Origin: Mesodorylaimus sp. YZB2_4
Lineage: Eukaryota; Nematoda; Enoplea; Dorylaimida; Dorylaimidae
Reading direction: 5' to 3'
DNA length: 64,000 nucleotides
NCBI GenBank assembly: GCA_030248295.1
Contig: JASANH010000787.1
Location: 495,900 to 559,899 of the forward strand
Part shown: positions 33,645-46,300 of the stretch, piece by piece
How positions within the stretch are numbered: position 1 is the first letter of the stretch
Layout: each line of letters opens with the position of its first letter
Notes under the pieces: generated by a model
What the model saw: the letters and a program-made list of their open reading frames with translations, nothing else
Told to the model about the DNA's origin: nothing
Database searches by the model: none
Translations under genes and position numbers: made by a program

Positions 33645-35490
33645 TTCTACCGCAAAAATCCTGCACTTTAGCCGCAAGCTTGGTAGGAACAGCACGGTTT
33701 GCTCTTATACCTCTAGAAAACAGTTGTGTTAAGGGGGCTTAGTTTCGAGCATCTTGACTTTCGGAAGAATCAGTTCGTCTGCGCAATACACTGTATTGGG
33801 TCTGAAGGTCCGAAGGAGAAGGAGACCATTCAGTATTAGCTCAGGCCAGGCAGAAGTGCCGATATCGGAAGACTGTGTTTCTATTGCACTGTTCAGCTCC
33901 TGGGCTTACGCTTCAAACTTTCTACACCCCGCCCTACACTCTATCCAAGTGCGCCATGCATTTTACAAATTGAACTCATTGAAATATGGATCATATATAC
34001 GCCATATTGCATACAGTAAGTTCGAATTACGATTTTGTGATTGTAATAAAAACATGATTTTCTGTAATTGTATACAGTAAGAAAAGGCTTCTGGAGTTAT
34101 ACTCAACTGCTTATTTTAGCCTGCATTATTGTTCGAGATTAATATTGTTCTCAGGCAACTGAACAATATATATTCTTGCATCGCTCACACCCTCGTCGTT
34201 TTCTGTAGGTAATGAAACCTAATAAGAGAGCAAGCGCAGACCGTGGCTAAAATGACTCCGCACACCAACAGTAGAATTTCATTCCTACTGTGGAAGGTAG
34301 TGTAAGGAGAATGAAGATCATGTTATGTAAATGAGTGTGACCCCGTCTGATGTTAGGCCTGTTTGGTGAAATTTAGTGATTGCTGTGTGTGGAACTGGTC
34401 TCCCTCAAAATCAGTGTTCATGCCTGCGTGAGTTCGGTGCGGTCGAGTAGTAAGCCTCTTCCTATAAGACACGAGGTCCTATAGTAGATCTCGAAAAAGA
34501 TCTAGAATGAAAACTGAACTTGGAGGTGTTCACCATGATCAGGAATTGAAAAAGAGCAGTCTCATAAGGCACACGTTGACGAAAGCCAGTGGGTGCTCTT
34601 TGGAGCGGGCTGGCACCGCTGGATGCACTGTGATGCTACAGTATAATACTTCTAAACCATTATAGAAGAGGTGATTTAGAAGTAGCATAGCAGATTTGCG
34701 GGTATTTTTGTCCTGTCTCTTGTTAGCATTTGAGGATAGGTCTTCCAGTTCCAGGCAAACATGCATCATGGCTTGTGGAGAATGAGGTGGGCAGAAGTAG
34801 AAGGGGTGATAATATAATAAAATGTGAATAAAGCTATGATGCTTTTGGTTTTTGTTGAACTTACATTTTGCTTTGTGTCTAATAAACGTATGATACGTGA
34901 AAAAAACAGTATACTGTATCTTGACTTTTTGAGCTGCACACAAATGCAGAGAAATAGATTTCACGATACCCTAGGATGATTCTCTGAAAAAAATGATGTC
35001 GGTAAAGTCGCTTATAAAATTGGCTTGGTTTTTGAGAAGAGGTTTCATAAAGTCCTAATACTGTAAAACGATAGTACAGAACTATTCGTAGTATTTTCTT
35101 TGCACGGTATCCTCAATACTTTTTTGTAATAAAACTGTTCTGCCAGGGTTTTAATTCTATAAGTCAGCCAGTAGACAAAGCTCTGACAAAACTGCAAAAG
35201 AAATCTCGCCTGAACGAAGTGCGGCCCGTCAGCTGTTGCAAAAATTCTTCTCGAAGAGAATGAGTAAGCTACAGCGTTCTTGGTGCATCCTCACTCGAAG
35301 CCAGCATGTTTTAGAAAACCCTGCAGCTGAAAGTTGTGCCGCATTTAAGCTACTCGTAGACTCGAGGTTCGAGTGGTCTTCGCATTCAACGCGTCGCAGC
35401 TAATTCACCAGTTCGTATAAATTTTAAACATTTTCTAGTATCTAGTCCTGTTACTGCATTTTTCTTGGCTTATTCTAATTTTATTTATGA
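33645..35490. other. Gene-poor stretch before the F-box gene
   Basis: Frames on both strands (for example minus 34964-34539) show no domain or codon pattern I trust. Confidence 0.35.
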
Positions 35491-35491
35491 A

Positions 35492-36142
35492 ATGTTGGAA
35501 GAATTGCCTGATGTTGTACTGATCCATATTTTTCACCGACTCCCTTATGGAGATCGATTTCAGACAGAATTAGTTTGCCATCGATTCCACGACTTAATGA
35601 AAGAAGTGTGGAATAAAAAGCGTGCTATTATTTATCCATACGATGTTAAAACCATTAATCCGAAATATCCAGTTTCGTCATATTTGGATAATTTCGAAGA
35701 CGAAATGCGAAATTTAATTATTCATTGTCCTAATTTTAACGAGTTACGCTTTAAAGATTTTCGTCTCTTACAAATTATTATGCAAGCCAGTTGTATGACC
35801 TATTTCGAACAATATTTGGTCAATTTTCAAGTCAAAGTACGGGAAATATTTATTGATAGCCGTTACGTAACTGATGTTGACACAATCCGAGAAATGGGGC
35901 GTGTTTTCCCAAATTTGGAGGTGCTCACTATCACCACGCCTTATCCCTTAGTGCACAGGAAAAAGCCGGATACAGTGGACATGCTGCGCTCCAGAATTAC
36001 AAATCTTGAACCCCAAATTTGGACCTTGATGGACGACAATCAACGAGTTACTGAAGACATCAGATTCCTTCTAGAACTGTTTGAAAGAATTAAAGTTTTG
36101 AGACTAAAAGATGCAGTTTTTAATGTAATTGCAAGTTCATAA
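35492..36142 (+). CDS. F-box protein
   Basis: ATG at 35492 opens 216 codons to TAA. Residues 1-40 form an F-box: LEELPDVVLIHIFHRLPYG, ELVCHRFHDLMKEVW. The remainder (NLIIHCPNFNELRF, FPNLEVLTITTPYP, LFERIKVLRLKDAVF) has the periodicity of leucine-rich repeats. Family role: binds SKP1 through the F-box and presents substrates to an SCF ubiquitin ligase. The open frame extends upstream of the ATG without a stop for at least nine codons, so a spliced 5' exon is possible. An acceptor-like cccatttcag at 36145-36154 hints at a further 3' exon, but the implied intron would be only about 30 bp. Confidence 0.75.
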   Translation: MLEELPDVVLIHIFHRLPYGDRFQTELVCHRFHDLMKEVWNKKRAIIYPYDVKTINPKYPVSSYLDNFEDEMRNLIIHCPNFNELRFKDFRLLQIIMQASCMTYFEQYLVNFQVKVREIFIDSRYVTDVDTIREMGRVFPNLEVLTITTPYPLVHRKKPDTVDMLRSRITNLEPQIWTLMDDNQRVTEDIRFLLELFERIKVLRLKDAVFNVIASS

Positions 36143-36563
36143 TTCCCATTTCAGGAGAATATGCCAGGTTATAGCGACTCTGTCTGGTGGAACTGAGTAA
36201 AGAGAGTGAAATACGGATTACATAAAATGGCTTACTGAGAACCCAGCCCCACCGGGTCTCATACAGAACTGATAGAACGAGCGTGAAAATACGTTGTGCT
36301 TATCAGATAAAAAGAATCCTGTTATCGATTACGACAGCATGTGCGATCGTTGGAGCTAGCTGCGGTTTTCAGCAGGGTCGGATCTCTCATAGGCATATTC
36401 AGGGCGTGTTGTCAAGGAAGTGACCCTGACAATAAGCAAATACTCAATTGTTCAGACAAGATTGTACGGTAGAGTGGGTACTGCAATAGACAAAGTTTGA
36501 TGTGCCAAAAAATTTACAGTGTTCTGTGCTAGTCTAGTTATTAGTGCGAGGTTCAGCCTTCGG

Positions 36564-36776
36564 TCATTTGAAGTCGAATTTTACACTGGTTACATCCACA
36601 TATTTATTGTCACTGAGGCGCGCGAATTGCGTTTCAATGGATACTTCAAGATGATGGTGGTAGAGATCTAAAAATGCAGAATATTGGGGAGCGTGAAAAT
36701 ATCTTTCCCATTGACTGTATTCATTAAAACTTACGATAAGCAAAAGGCAGCCTCTCACCAATTGGTACACTGGCAT
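36564..36776 (-). CDS. Small ORF of unknown function
   Basis: ATG to TGA, 70 residues: MPVYQLVRGCLLLIVSFNEY at the start (short hydrophobic stretch) and VEVSIETQFARL-like amphipathic sequence later, ending TSVKFDFK. Acceptor- and donor-like signals inside (gtgaga at about 36757, aatacag at about 36717) mean it could be pieces of exons. No family recognised; could be chance. Confidence 0.25.
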   Translation of the reverse strand: MPVYQLVRGCLLLIVSFNEYSQWERYFHAPQYSAFLDLYHHHLEVSIETQFARLSDNKYVDVTSVKFDFK

Positions 36777-36779
36777 GGC

Positions 36780-38950
36780 CTTGACTTGCTTCCTTAGATC
36801 TTATAACAGCAGATTATAACGTGATAAGACGATAGTCTTGGCGGCTCTGGAGGAAGACTGTATCATCAAATCCACAGTGTGGGTGTGTGGCTCTAAGATA
36901 TAAAAATTGTGAAAAAGCGCACATAACATAACGCACATAACAATTCACTCGCTATCCCAAACTTCAATTTAGCAAAGGCAGGTCAGTGAATGGTAGCTAC
37001 CCGTTTCTGGCACGGAATACCAAAGTTTAAGTTAGAGACCCTGAATCATTATCATAGTAGATCAACTGTGCAGCAGCCGACATGTTCATGAAAATAGACG
37101 ATCATGATACCCGCTTCAGATTTTAGTGGCGTACTATCGGCGTCACGTTTACTTTTGAGGCTCGTTTTTTTACTGCCATCTATTGGGCTTCTAAATATGC
37201 AAGCCATCACAGTTTTTTTGTTTTTGTACCCGTTTAACATAGGACTTTTAATGATATTACTTATGCATGGAATAAAAAAGGAGTTTTCAAAACGTTTTAA
37301 CATCAATCCAACTTTTAATATCTGCCATTGTATTCTCAGGTTGGCCAATTTCATGTGTGCTCATTTTTTTGGCTGTATGACCTTAAGATGGTGCTGCACT
37401 GTTCGTTTCCGAGCGCAGTGCTTTACATACCGTATTTGCACACATTTTTCAACTTATCAGCATACGACCGGGCGGAAGCTTCTGAAGTATGCTAGTATTT
37501 ATACCCGCTCACAAGTTTCACGCCTACGCATACACTGTGCTCTATTTATCCCGTTGACACAGCTGCTCACGTTTTTCGCTTTAGCGATCGCTCTAAGTCT
37601 CCCGAAGCTCATGGAAGCTTTCGTATTAGCTGCACCTAACTTGCTTTGATGTTTCTTCCTGATTCTTGCCTGTCCTTCATACGGGGTCTATCAAGTTCCT
37701 GATGGAAAAAGTTTGGAATCCATATCCCCTTTATCGAGGAAATCTGGCTCCTCTTCTGACAGGTATTTTTCAGTTTCTTCAATGGTTGATTACCGGTTTT
37801 TGCTGTCTGGCGCTCTACTTGAAATGCAGTCACTAGAACCTATACTTATTGTAAAAGTGGCGGTATGGTATCGTGCGAACTTTTGTTGAGAATTTCTAGT
37901 ACTAGGGGCTGGAAGAGGTTTTTATTGCCCTGAAGATCATGTTCTATAGAAAGTGCACCATTCCACTGTAAGTTTTCTTAGACGTCTGACCTCAACAATT
38001 TTATTGCATAGTTTACTAAGCACCAATTTCTGCACGCGCTGCCTCATTTCTCCCTTGTCATGCGCTTGGTCGTTCATTCATTTTGAGCGAAAATATTCGA
38101 TGTTTGTACCCGCCTGAACACGTCCTAAATAGGCCGTCTCGGCGAACTGTTCACTGTCAAATTTTCGTTGATCAGGTGCTTGCGGTGTACTTGAGGAAAA
38201 CCTGTTTCACTAGAATTTGCTGACTTTGCGAATGCTGTTCTCTTTCGCTCCAACTCCACGTTATTTAAATTGAGGAGAACACGCGATAGAAAAAGTGAAT
38301 ATACCGGTACCAGTTTCTGAACTGCTGGTGTCCTCTTTCCTGCCTTCTTCGCCGGGCAGTGTGCACAGTAAGGATACAGGCTGGAAAAGTTGAGTTCAGA
38401 ATTGTCAAAAACGACGCCTACTCGCCTTTCTTTAGAGTCTACTGCTCACCTATTCACTGGCCTCTTGTAGGTACAATAGGTGTGCACACGCTGCATGGCT
38501 TGTCGTCAACATGCTAGCTTTGAGCCGGACATAAATCCTTTTTGTGTGGGTTGATACCTAGTTTCAGAGACTAGACAGCGACTACTAGTCACAAAATACG
38601 CGTCATCTTTTCTCTTTGACATATTCAATCAGCAGTGAATATTGCTCGGAAAGGTGGGAAAACTTGATGGTTGAGGATTGGATAAGTGGATGTTCATGAC
38701 GACATTGCGCGCTAATGGATTGAATTCATTGATTTCGGAATCGAGAACACTTGGAAGCTGGTTCTCGAAAGTTTGATTTCTGAAAGAGTTGATTTTCGTG
38801 TTTTATAAATTGAAGCAGCCTGATTTTGAACCAGGGAAGAAAGTAGCAATTACGATCCGATTGAACTCGTAAATTGATTGTTGCGAGGTGGCTGAAACTA
38901 ATCTGCGGAAAAGCAGAGGCTAACCTGGAATTCAAAGTATTTCTGTTCTA
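36780..38950. other. Spacer before the FAM20 gene
   Basis: The longest frame (plus 37104-37649, ATG start, hydrophobic, 181 codons) lacks recognisable domains and overlaps another frame on the minus strand. I do not call it a gene. Confidence 0.35.
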
Positions 38951-38953
38951 ATA

Positions 38954-41900
38954 ATGCGTATGTCACTGAGACGTCTCTTATCCATCGCCTTCGCCTCATT
39001 CGCCACGACTCTGCTCGTTTCATTACTGAGCACCCTTAATGCTGAACAGCATCGAGACCCTACATGGACTGATAAGGCACATAGAAAATTGAATCTAAAA
39101 TCCAATCTCGGTCAGCCTGACCATGAAATATCTCATGACAACATCGGAGACAGCAGACACAAACAACCACGACAACCACCACATCCACTATCTGACCAAT
39201 TTCAAAACATTGAATCGAATCGAATTCCACGAGTGGACAAAAGCGAACGGCTAAAAAAATTGAAACAAATCTCAACAAAATCGGATGGCGAAAAGAAGAA
39301 AAAACTTTGGCAAATAGAAACGGAGAAAAGATGGCGAAAAGATGATCAAGTTTTAGTGCCAATTGAACCAGTCGATGGTGAATTACCAAAAAGAACCAGC
39401 TACGATGCGGACATTGTGGATTTGCGGGACAAATGGCACGTGGACGTATTTCCTGAACCCGATGAAGCTTGCCCAAATAAGACCACCTTGGAACAATTTT
39501 ACTGGAAAAAGTACAAGTAAGTGCATAGTTGCTTTGTCTGTGATGAACAAATGTGCCCGAGGTGCCACCTGGCAAAGCAGCCCCGCAAAATATAAACATT
39601 ACTGCCTACTTTCAAAACTTCTTGGGTCAAATATGTCCCGTGTGCTCTATGGCCTTTAGCTAGCAGAAATGCAGCTAATTTTTGGGTCTTGATTTGATGG
39701 CTCTTCGGACAAAAAATTAGCTGCTTTCTTGCGTGGCACCTTTCCATGGTAAATCTATTGCCCTCTGTCCAGTGCCTCAGGCCAGTACAAAGTGCAAATC
39801 GACTTTAAACTGATCCAAAACACCCGTTTTCTGATTTCGTTAGATGGAGCAATTTTCGACCCTACAAAAGCAGTATGCATAGCTAGATGACCTTGTTGCA
39901 TTGTACCCTTATGCATTCCAAACTTTGCTGCAGTTCACGCTATGCATGATTTCTTGCATGCATTTTCGGCAATTTAATTTCGTTCGCTTTGCACTTCCTT
40001 CTTTGCTCTTGTTTTCTCACTTTCACTATCCCCAGACTAACAATTCATCATCGAAATTGTGCATGACTCATTATTTTTTTGGTAATCCCGCAGCATAATT
40101 GAACAAAGTATTTGGGCATTCAGGAAAATGTGGCACAAGGACGACAGCTGGGATTTATTTTTCTCACAAATCGGCAACTGCGATTTGTATCGAGAAAAGA
40201 GTGAAATTGTGGAAAATTTATTAGAAGATATGGCCACGATGCCCATAAAAAGTGTATCCAATTTAGATGGTGGCACGCAGGTGAAATTATCACTCACATT
40301 TGAAAATGGAAAACAGGCTGTTTTCAAACCGATGAGGTAACTACATTTTTTCATATTCTTTTAATGGTGAGATATATAAAAAAATTTATTTAGATTTGGG
40401 CGATATTACGAAACTGATCCGAATCATTTCTATTTTACCGATTTTGAACGCCATAACGCAGAAATTGCCGCATTTCACTTGGATAGGTACGCGCATTATG
40501 TTTGTATCCGTGTGCATCTTCTTACACAGATATAAAAATTATTGATAGGCTTCTGGGTTTTCGTCGCGCCATACCGACTGTAGGACGGGTTTTAAATATT
40601 ACCCAGATAAGGGGTATTTCTGACGGTGTCATAAAATATTTTTATTCGCCAGGTAATTATTTAAAAATTTTTATTATTGCGTTTATCTTTAACTTATAAT
40701 TTTTCAGCAAAGAATCTCTGCTTCGTTGGCAAATGCGATTATTATTGTGACACAACGCACGCTATATGCGGCGAGCCAGATCTGAAAGAAGGTTCAGTTC
40801 AAGTTTGGCTACCTGGAGATGAGATTGCACAACGAGATTATTGGAGGTCGCCTTTCAAACGGTGAGTATTGCAGAGCTACTGTCTGGCATGATTTTTCGC
40901 CTACCAGTGCAAAAATTATGCAAAGTGCGGGCTTCCGACAAAGGACACAAGATATATATGTATACTACTTGCAGACCAGGAAATATATATCACAGCTATA
41001 CTGTGTGCTGCAGCCATGCATATTTACATAAATTATAAGATTGCGAATATGGGTTACTGGAAGACTTATAATGTACATACTATAATGTGTGTATATGATG
41101 TACTGTGCTTATATGCATGATGAGTGAAGTATCAACAAGAAAGGTCGCAGTTGTCAGTTAGTGGTACCGCTCATGTTTAGTGGCAATTAATTAAAAAGGT
41201 ATAAATTGGGTGTAGTTTTCTCAAAAATGAATATTCATACCAGCTTTGCCACTTACTAATTGTGAGAGCTGTGTCCTTTTATTATATTTTCGTTTACAAG
41301 GGCAGAAGTGCACCATTTTATGACTCCCGTTTTGCGCCCATTTCAGGACATATTCCAAAAGAGACCAACTTGCACCATGGCAAATCGATTCCACTTTTTG
41401 TACATGGAAAGTTAAAAATACGCCACCATTCACCACGGGTCGGCGGCTGCTAGATATTGTGGATTTGTATATTTTTGATTTTATAGCGGGTACGTTTATT
41501 ACAGTGTAAATGCAGAAGGCCGCACATCTACTGTACACTGTGCTGTACTAAGATTATACGAATTCTATTCAGCGTATCTTTCCAGGTAATCAGGACCGGC
41601 ATCATTATGAATCATTTACCTTTTTTGACCCTGTGCCACATTTGTCCTATATTGTACATTTGGATAACGGCAGAGGGTAAGTTTGTGTCAAGCTGTTTAT
41701 AAAGTCTGAGCAAAGCAGTTTAGCTGCTTGTAAATATTTGTATTAGGGAAATGCAAAAAGGATGTGTAGAATAAATTTTTAAACGGTTTAGAGTAATTTT
41801 TAAGAAGATCAGGAAGGTCAGATTTTTTAAAATAGTTAACGTCAAGCCTAAAAGGCTAAATTTGCGGCAAATATTGTCTTAACTATACAATAAAACGTTT

Positions 41901-42602
41901 CTTCCAATTGAACATGAGGTTTTTCAAAACCATTTCCAGGCTCGAGGGGCTCTGATCCTTCTACTGATTCTTCCGTGATAATGCCGTCCTCTACAAAATC
42001 TTGCTATTTTTAAGTCTGCGCCAGCAACAATAGATTCATACTTCTATATACTTCAGTAGTTTCATTTTAAGCCCAGTTTCTCCCATTCGCATAATCCTAC
42101 GAGAAAAAATCTTATCCGAAAGATATTTCTTTGTGCTACATGCTGTACCTTACCTGCATATGTACTGTAACTCACACACGTTATGAGACCTGTGGGACTT
42201 TTTTTGAGGGAGACATAATTGAGCATTCACGGTATATCATTACACTGTATAAATGTTTATGCCATATCCAAACATTTGCATCGTATAATTTATAATTTTC
42301 ATGATTTTAGTGGGTTTTATATGGAATATATATATATTTATATATATATATCATATATATATTCATATATATATTACATACATATATTTATATATATATT
42401 ACATATATATATTTATATATATATTACATATATATATTCATATATATGTTACATATATATATTTATATATATATTACATATATATATTTATTTATATACA
42501 TGTTACATATTTATATTCATATATATATTACATATATATATATTTATATATATGTTACATATATATATTTATATATATATTACATATATGTATTCATATA
42601 TA

Positions 42603-42641
<39 letters not shown>

Positions 42642-43353
42642 CATATATATATATCATATAAATATATATGTATGATGAACAAATATAATACAAATATGGA
42701 TAATATATATATCATAAAAAAACCGTATTGCGAGAACTACCCACTAGCAACACTGCACATACAAGCTATGCCCTAAATAAAAAGCATAGACTATGCGCTC
42801 GTGTGTCTACATATGTACTGTAAATACGGATATAAATATAAGCATATTTATTTACGCAGTTATATAACGGAAGATGGTAATAAACCCAAGAATACTAACT
42901 CTATACCATTTCTGTATTTGTGCTCTTCAGCAAAGAAACTTTTATGCTGAGGATCGGCAAAACTCAGAATAGCATGTTTTCGAATAACTTAATAATAAAG
43001 TTTAATGTTTCAGATTTGGTTCTCCTCATTTTGATGATATTGACATACTCGCGCCATTAACTCAATGCTGCATCATTCGACCATCAACAGTGAAAACACT
43101 GCTGAAGCTATACTTGAGCCCGTCATCTTTAGCTCAACAGCTCAAGGACTCTTTACGTCACGACCCCGCGTACCCGGTGTTAGCTAGAAAGTATTTGATT
43201 GCTGTAGATCGGCGATTAGAAATCGTTTTAAAGGAAGTGGCAAAATGCATACAGCAGACCGGAGATTTGAAGAAAGTACTTATCAATCACTTCTACAATC
43301 CCAATGCACCCCCGGATGCCAAAGAGTTTGAAGATAGTGATTCAAATGAATAA
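38954..43353 (+). CDS. FAM20-family secretory-pathway kinase
   Basis: Eight exons in phase: 38954-39516, 40124-40336, 40394-40486, 40549-40652, 40708-40861, 41347-41489, 41586-41676, 43014-43353 (TAA), 566 residues. Residues about 5-29 ([20 protein letters not shown]) form a signal anchor, so a type II Golgi-lumen protein. A basic, low-complexity stem runs to about 150. The kinase domain has GGTQVKLSL and FKPM (Lys256), [14 protein letters not shown] (Glu282), [62 protein letters not shown] (Asp427) and [11 protein letters not shown] (Asp450, the DFG-equivalent). The ion-pair Lys/Glu and both catalytic Asp are present, unlike the FAM20A pseudokinase. Family members phosphorylate secreted S-x-E proteins (FAM20C) or xylose in proteoglycan linkers (FAM20B); which applies is not decided here. 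Exon 2 may instead start at 40094, adding 10 residues. Confidence 0.93.
42322..42672. repeat. AT-rich micro/minisatellite in the last FAM20 intron
   Basis: About 350 bp of (TA)n interrupted at regular spacing by ttacat, tttata and ttcata words, giving a higher-order period of roughly 28-32 bp. It generates artefactual Tyr/Ile-rich frames in all three plus-strand phases. Confidence 0.93.
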
Positions 43354-46300
43354 GAATTTATGAACATACCACATACTGTGCCTGTCTGCTTTGGCTGGGT
43401 GTGTATTTTAGACAGCTAGACATGAGGTAAAAAATGGAGGCTTGTAATCGAGTATGACAGATCAATTTTGGTAAAGCACAGCATTGCAACTCCGTCTGAA
43501 AATGCGCGTCCCAACGAAGCATCCAAAGTGCTATTAGTAAACACTTAGACACTTTTCAGACGTTTTAGCGTTCATAATTTCATAGCTCTGATTGTAAGCA
43601 CAGTCAACTCCGTAATGGCTTTTTCATTCAAGAATTTTTCCTGTTGGAGTTGTATTACAACTCAGCGGTCAGTCGAGTTTAATGAGTACACCCCATGCTA
43701 TGGTTCGTAAGAGTACGTAGTGTCCAACTGGAACAACCCCGAGGAGTAAGAATTCTCTTCTTCCCTTCATGAGGGGGCCATGTGCCCTAAATAAATGTTC
43801 ATTGCAAGACGCCTTCCTTTTAGACCCTAGTTTGCACCCTAAGACCTGGATCATGGCTAATTGGGACTCTATAAGCACCCCACTTATGTGAGGGGGCAGG
43901 AGTTTATATTCGGTGCATTTGTGCCGCCATTTGTCCTAAAGCTGTCGCGATATCAAGTGATCTGTCGTGTCGGATCTCGTGTGTCCCTAGCTCTCCTCTT
44001 TGAGCCCAACCCGTGCGGTTAATCTCTGCTGTAGGAAACTCTTCTCTTATACTGAGCATATACGCTTCACGCCAGCCCAGCGAAATTTTAGTTTGTGCCC
44101 CTGGAACCTACAGTAGAGTGTGTGAGCGGGAATTTACGGTGTTTCTCTTGAGTCAGACATGCCTTTTTTGTGCTCAATTCCTACATCATACTTGAAAATA
44201 CAGAATGGACCATTATCAGACCATGAGAGTTTTTTGAAAGGAAATTTTTGACCAGCAAATTTTTTCTCTCTCTATACTATAGCAGTACGGGCCAGTCCGC
44301 CGTGTGCATGTCTTAACACCAGGTTCAGGCTGTTGGGAATTCTATGTCAGCCCTCCTTATCTCATAAGCCTGTACAGTAGATTTGGTATTTTCTATCGCG
44401 TAATGCAACTTACTGTATGCACACTTACAGTAGGTAAATGGTACGCTTTGTGATTTATGACATCGTGCCCGCTTTCTTCGTGGCTGCATCGGAGTTCTGC
44501 GCGCTGTCATCATCCGCTGACCCCAGCAGGGTCCAGCTCACAATTCACGGCATATTGATTTCGGACTCTGTGATTAGTGTAAGCTTCCCTTGCATAGACA
44601 AGAATCTTTTGGCCCACAAGTGCCGAGGTTACAATTCGAATCCATGCAGCAGTTCATCCTAATTCTGCAAGGTTTTTAGAGTCGCTGATTTTGAGGGCAG
44701 TATAAGTGCAAACCTCCCTAAAATTTTCAGTAAAGTACAGCGCGGTAAAATCGGAATTTCACCCTTGTGCTTATGTTTTATTTAGGTGTATTATTTAGCA
44801 AGCGGTACAGACTGTGCGAGGGTGAGAAATTGAGGTTTATGATCAGCACCTTTCAATTTTGGGATTTGGAATGTAGAGCTCACTCTAGAGGTATCTACTC
44901 TGCATCGGTCGGCAAGTGTAGTCGACAGAAAAATATCCAATTCGGCACGTAACTGTAATGCTAATATGTTGGCTCGGCGTTTACTGCAAAAACTCAAGGA
45001 TTATAAAAGGCCTTCTGATAGTGCTTTTAAAATAAATCCACATTTATATTTAGGTAACACATTTGAAAATGAACCACTTTTAAATATAGAGCCAGTTAAA
45101 ACCGCATGTATATAGGCCTCGCGAAGTTTAAAATTGATTTGCAATATAATTAGCCAAAAGCCCTTGCTCACGAGGTCTAAAATTTTGAACTCACACCCGA
45201 TACTGTCAGCCCCATGGGTACAAAGTCGAACATGGTCTGCTGGTTAATTGACAACACATGTATTCATTTGCCCCACAACAGTGCCTTTCTTTGGTTGACT
45301 AAACAGCGTTCACTTTTTTCAGCAAAACCCGGTTTCCAACCCCCACGCAACAAAATCAAAACTAAAGCGAGGAAGCATAAATTTTTCTTCAGTAACTGAG
45401 CATAACAAAATACCAACTCTTGAACCATGGCTTCTGCAAAATGCATAAATCACCGTCTCCATCTGGGTCGTTGAGATTTTACCGGGTCTAGTCTTCGTTA
45501 GTTGCACTCATCACCTCATTGTACTCGCTCGATCGCTGGCATGTCACCGCTCTCTGCTCCCACTCGTACAGTCGCTTCCACTATCTGACATAAGGCACTG
45601 TGGATTCTGGTTCGAAAACAGGTTTTCTGTTTGGTTCAGATCTGGAATATGGCGGCACAGGCACGAGCTGTCTCGCACAGAATGAGTGGAGAATACCTGA
45701 ATAAAAGGTGTCACGAGACGTAGTGTCGCAAACTCAAATACAGAAGGGGCACCAATTTTTCGTCAATTTCTTACTTTCGTCATCACATTTGGCGAGAATA
45801 AAACGAGATTTTCTATGAATAAAAATCAAAATTCTGGTTATTCAAACTTGAAGGAAACCTTGGTTTAGTAAGTTTTTTATTTTTTATGATTGAGAGGCTT
45901 TTCTGTTATTATATTTCTCAAGGCTCCAGTTTGAGCGATAAATTTTATGATAACGTTATTACGGCAGAAAATTCTTCAAAATTTTACTGAGAGCTTACAT
46001 TGTTCATAATCAATGGAAAAAAGCAGCTAGGAATACAAAGCTCCATAATTTAAATATTCCCGCCATTAGTTTCTCGCACGCAAGAGCAGCGGCGTCGTCT
46101 GCTGAGAGGCGGGAATATTTAAAAGTGTTAGGAATCTGTTTTGGTGGAGAATCAGTTCTCGTTTCCGTCGCTGCTTGAGATTAGCCATTGAAGCTTTTGA
46201 TATCCATAATTATACTTTCTGGATTTTGGAGAAATCCCAATATTTCAAAAAGAAAAGTGAGGAATCCGTGAGAGAAGTGTTCAACAAAGCGCCATCTGGC

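Noticed and set aside
37104..37649. 181-codon ATG frame with hydrophobic stretches
   Set aside because: No domain, no splice context, and an equally open frame on the other strand; likely chance.
42219..42675. Three overlapping plus-strand frames rich in Tyr/Ile/His
   Set aside because: They are translations of the TATATA minisatellite in the FAM20 intron.
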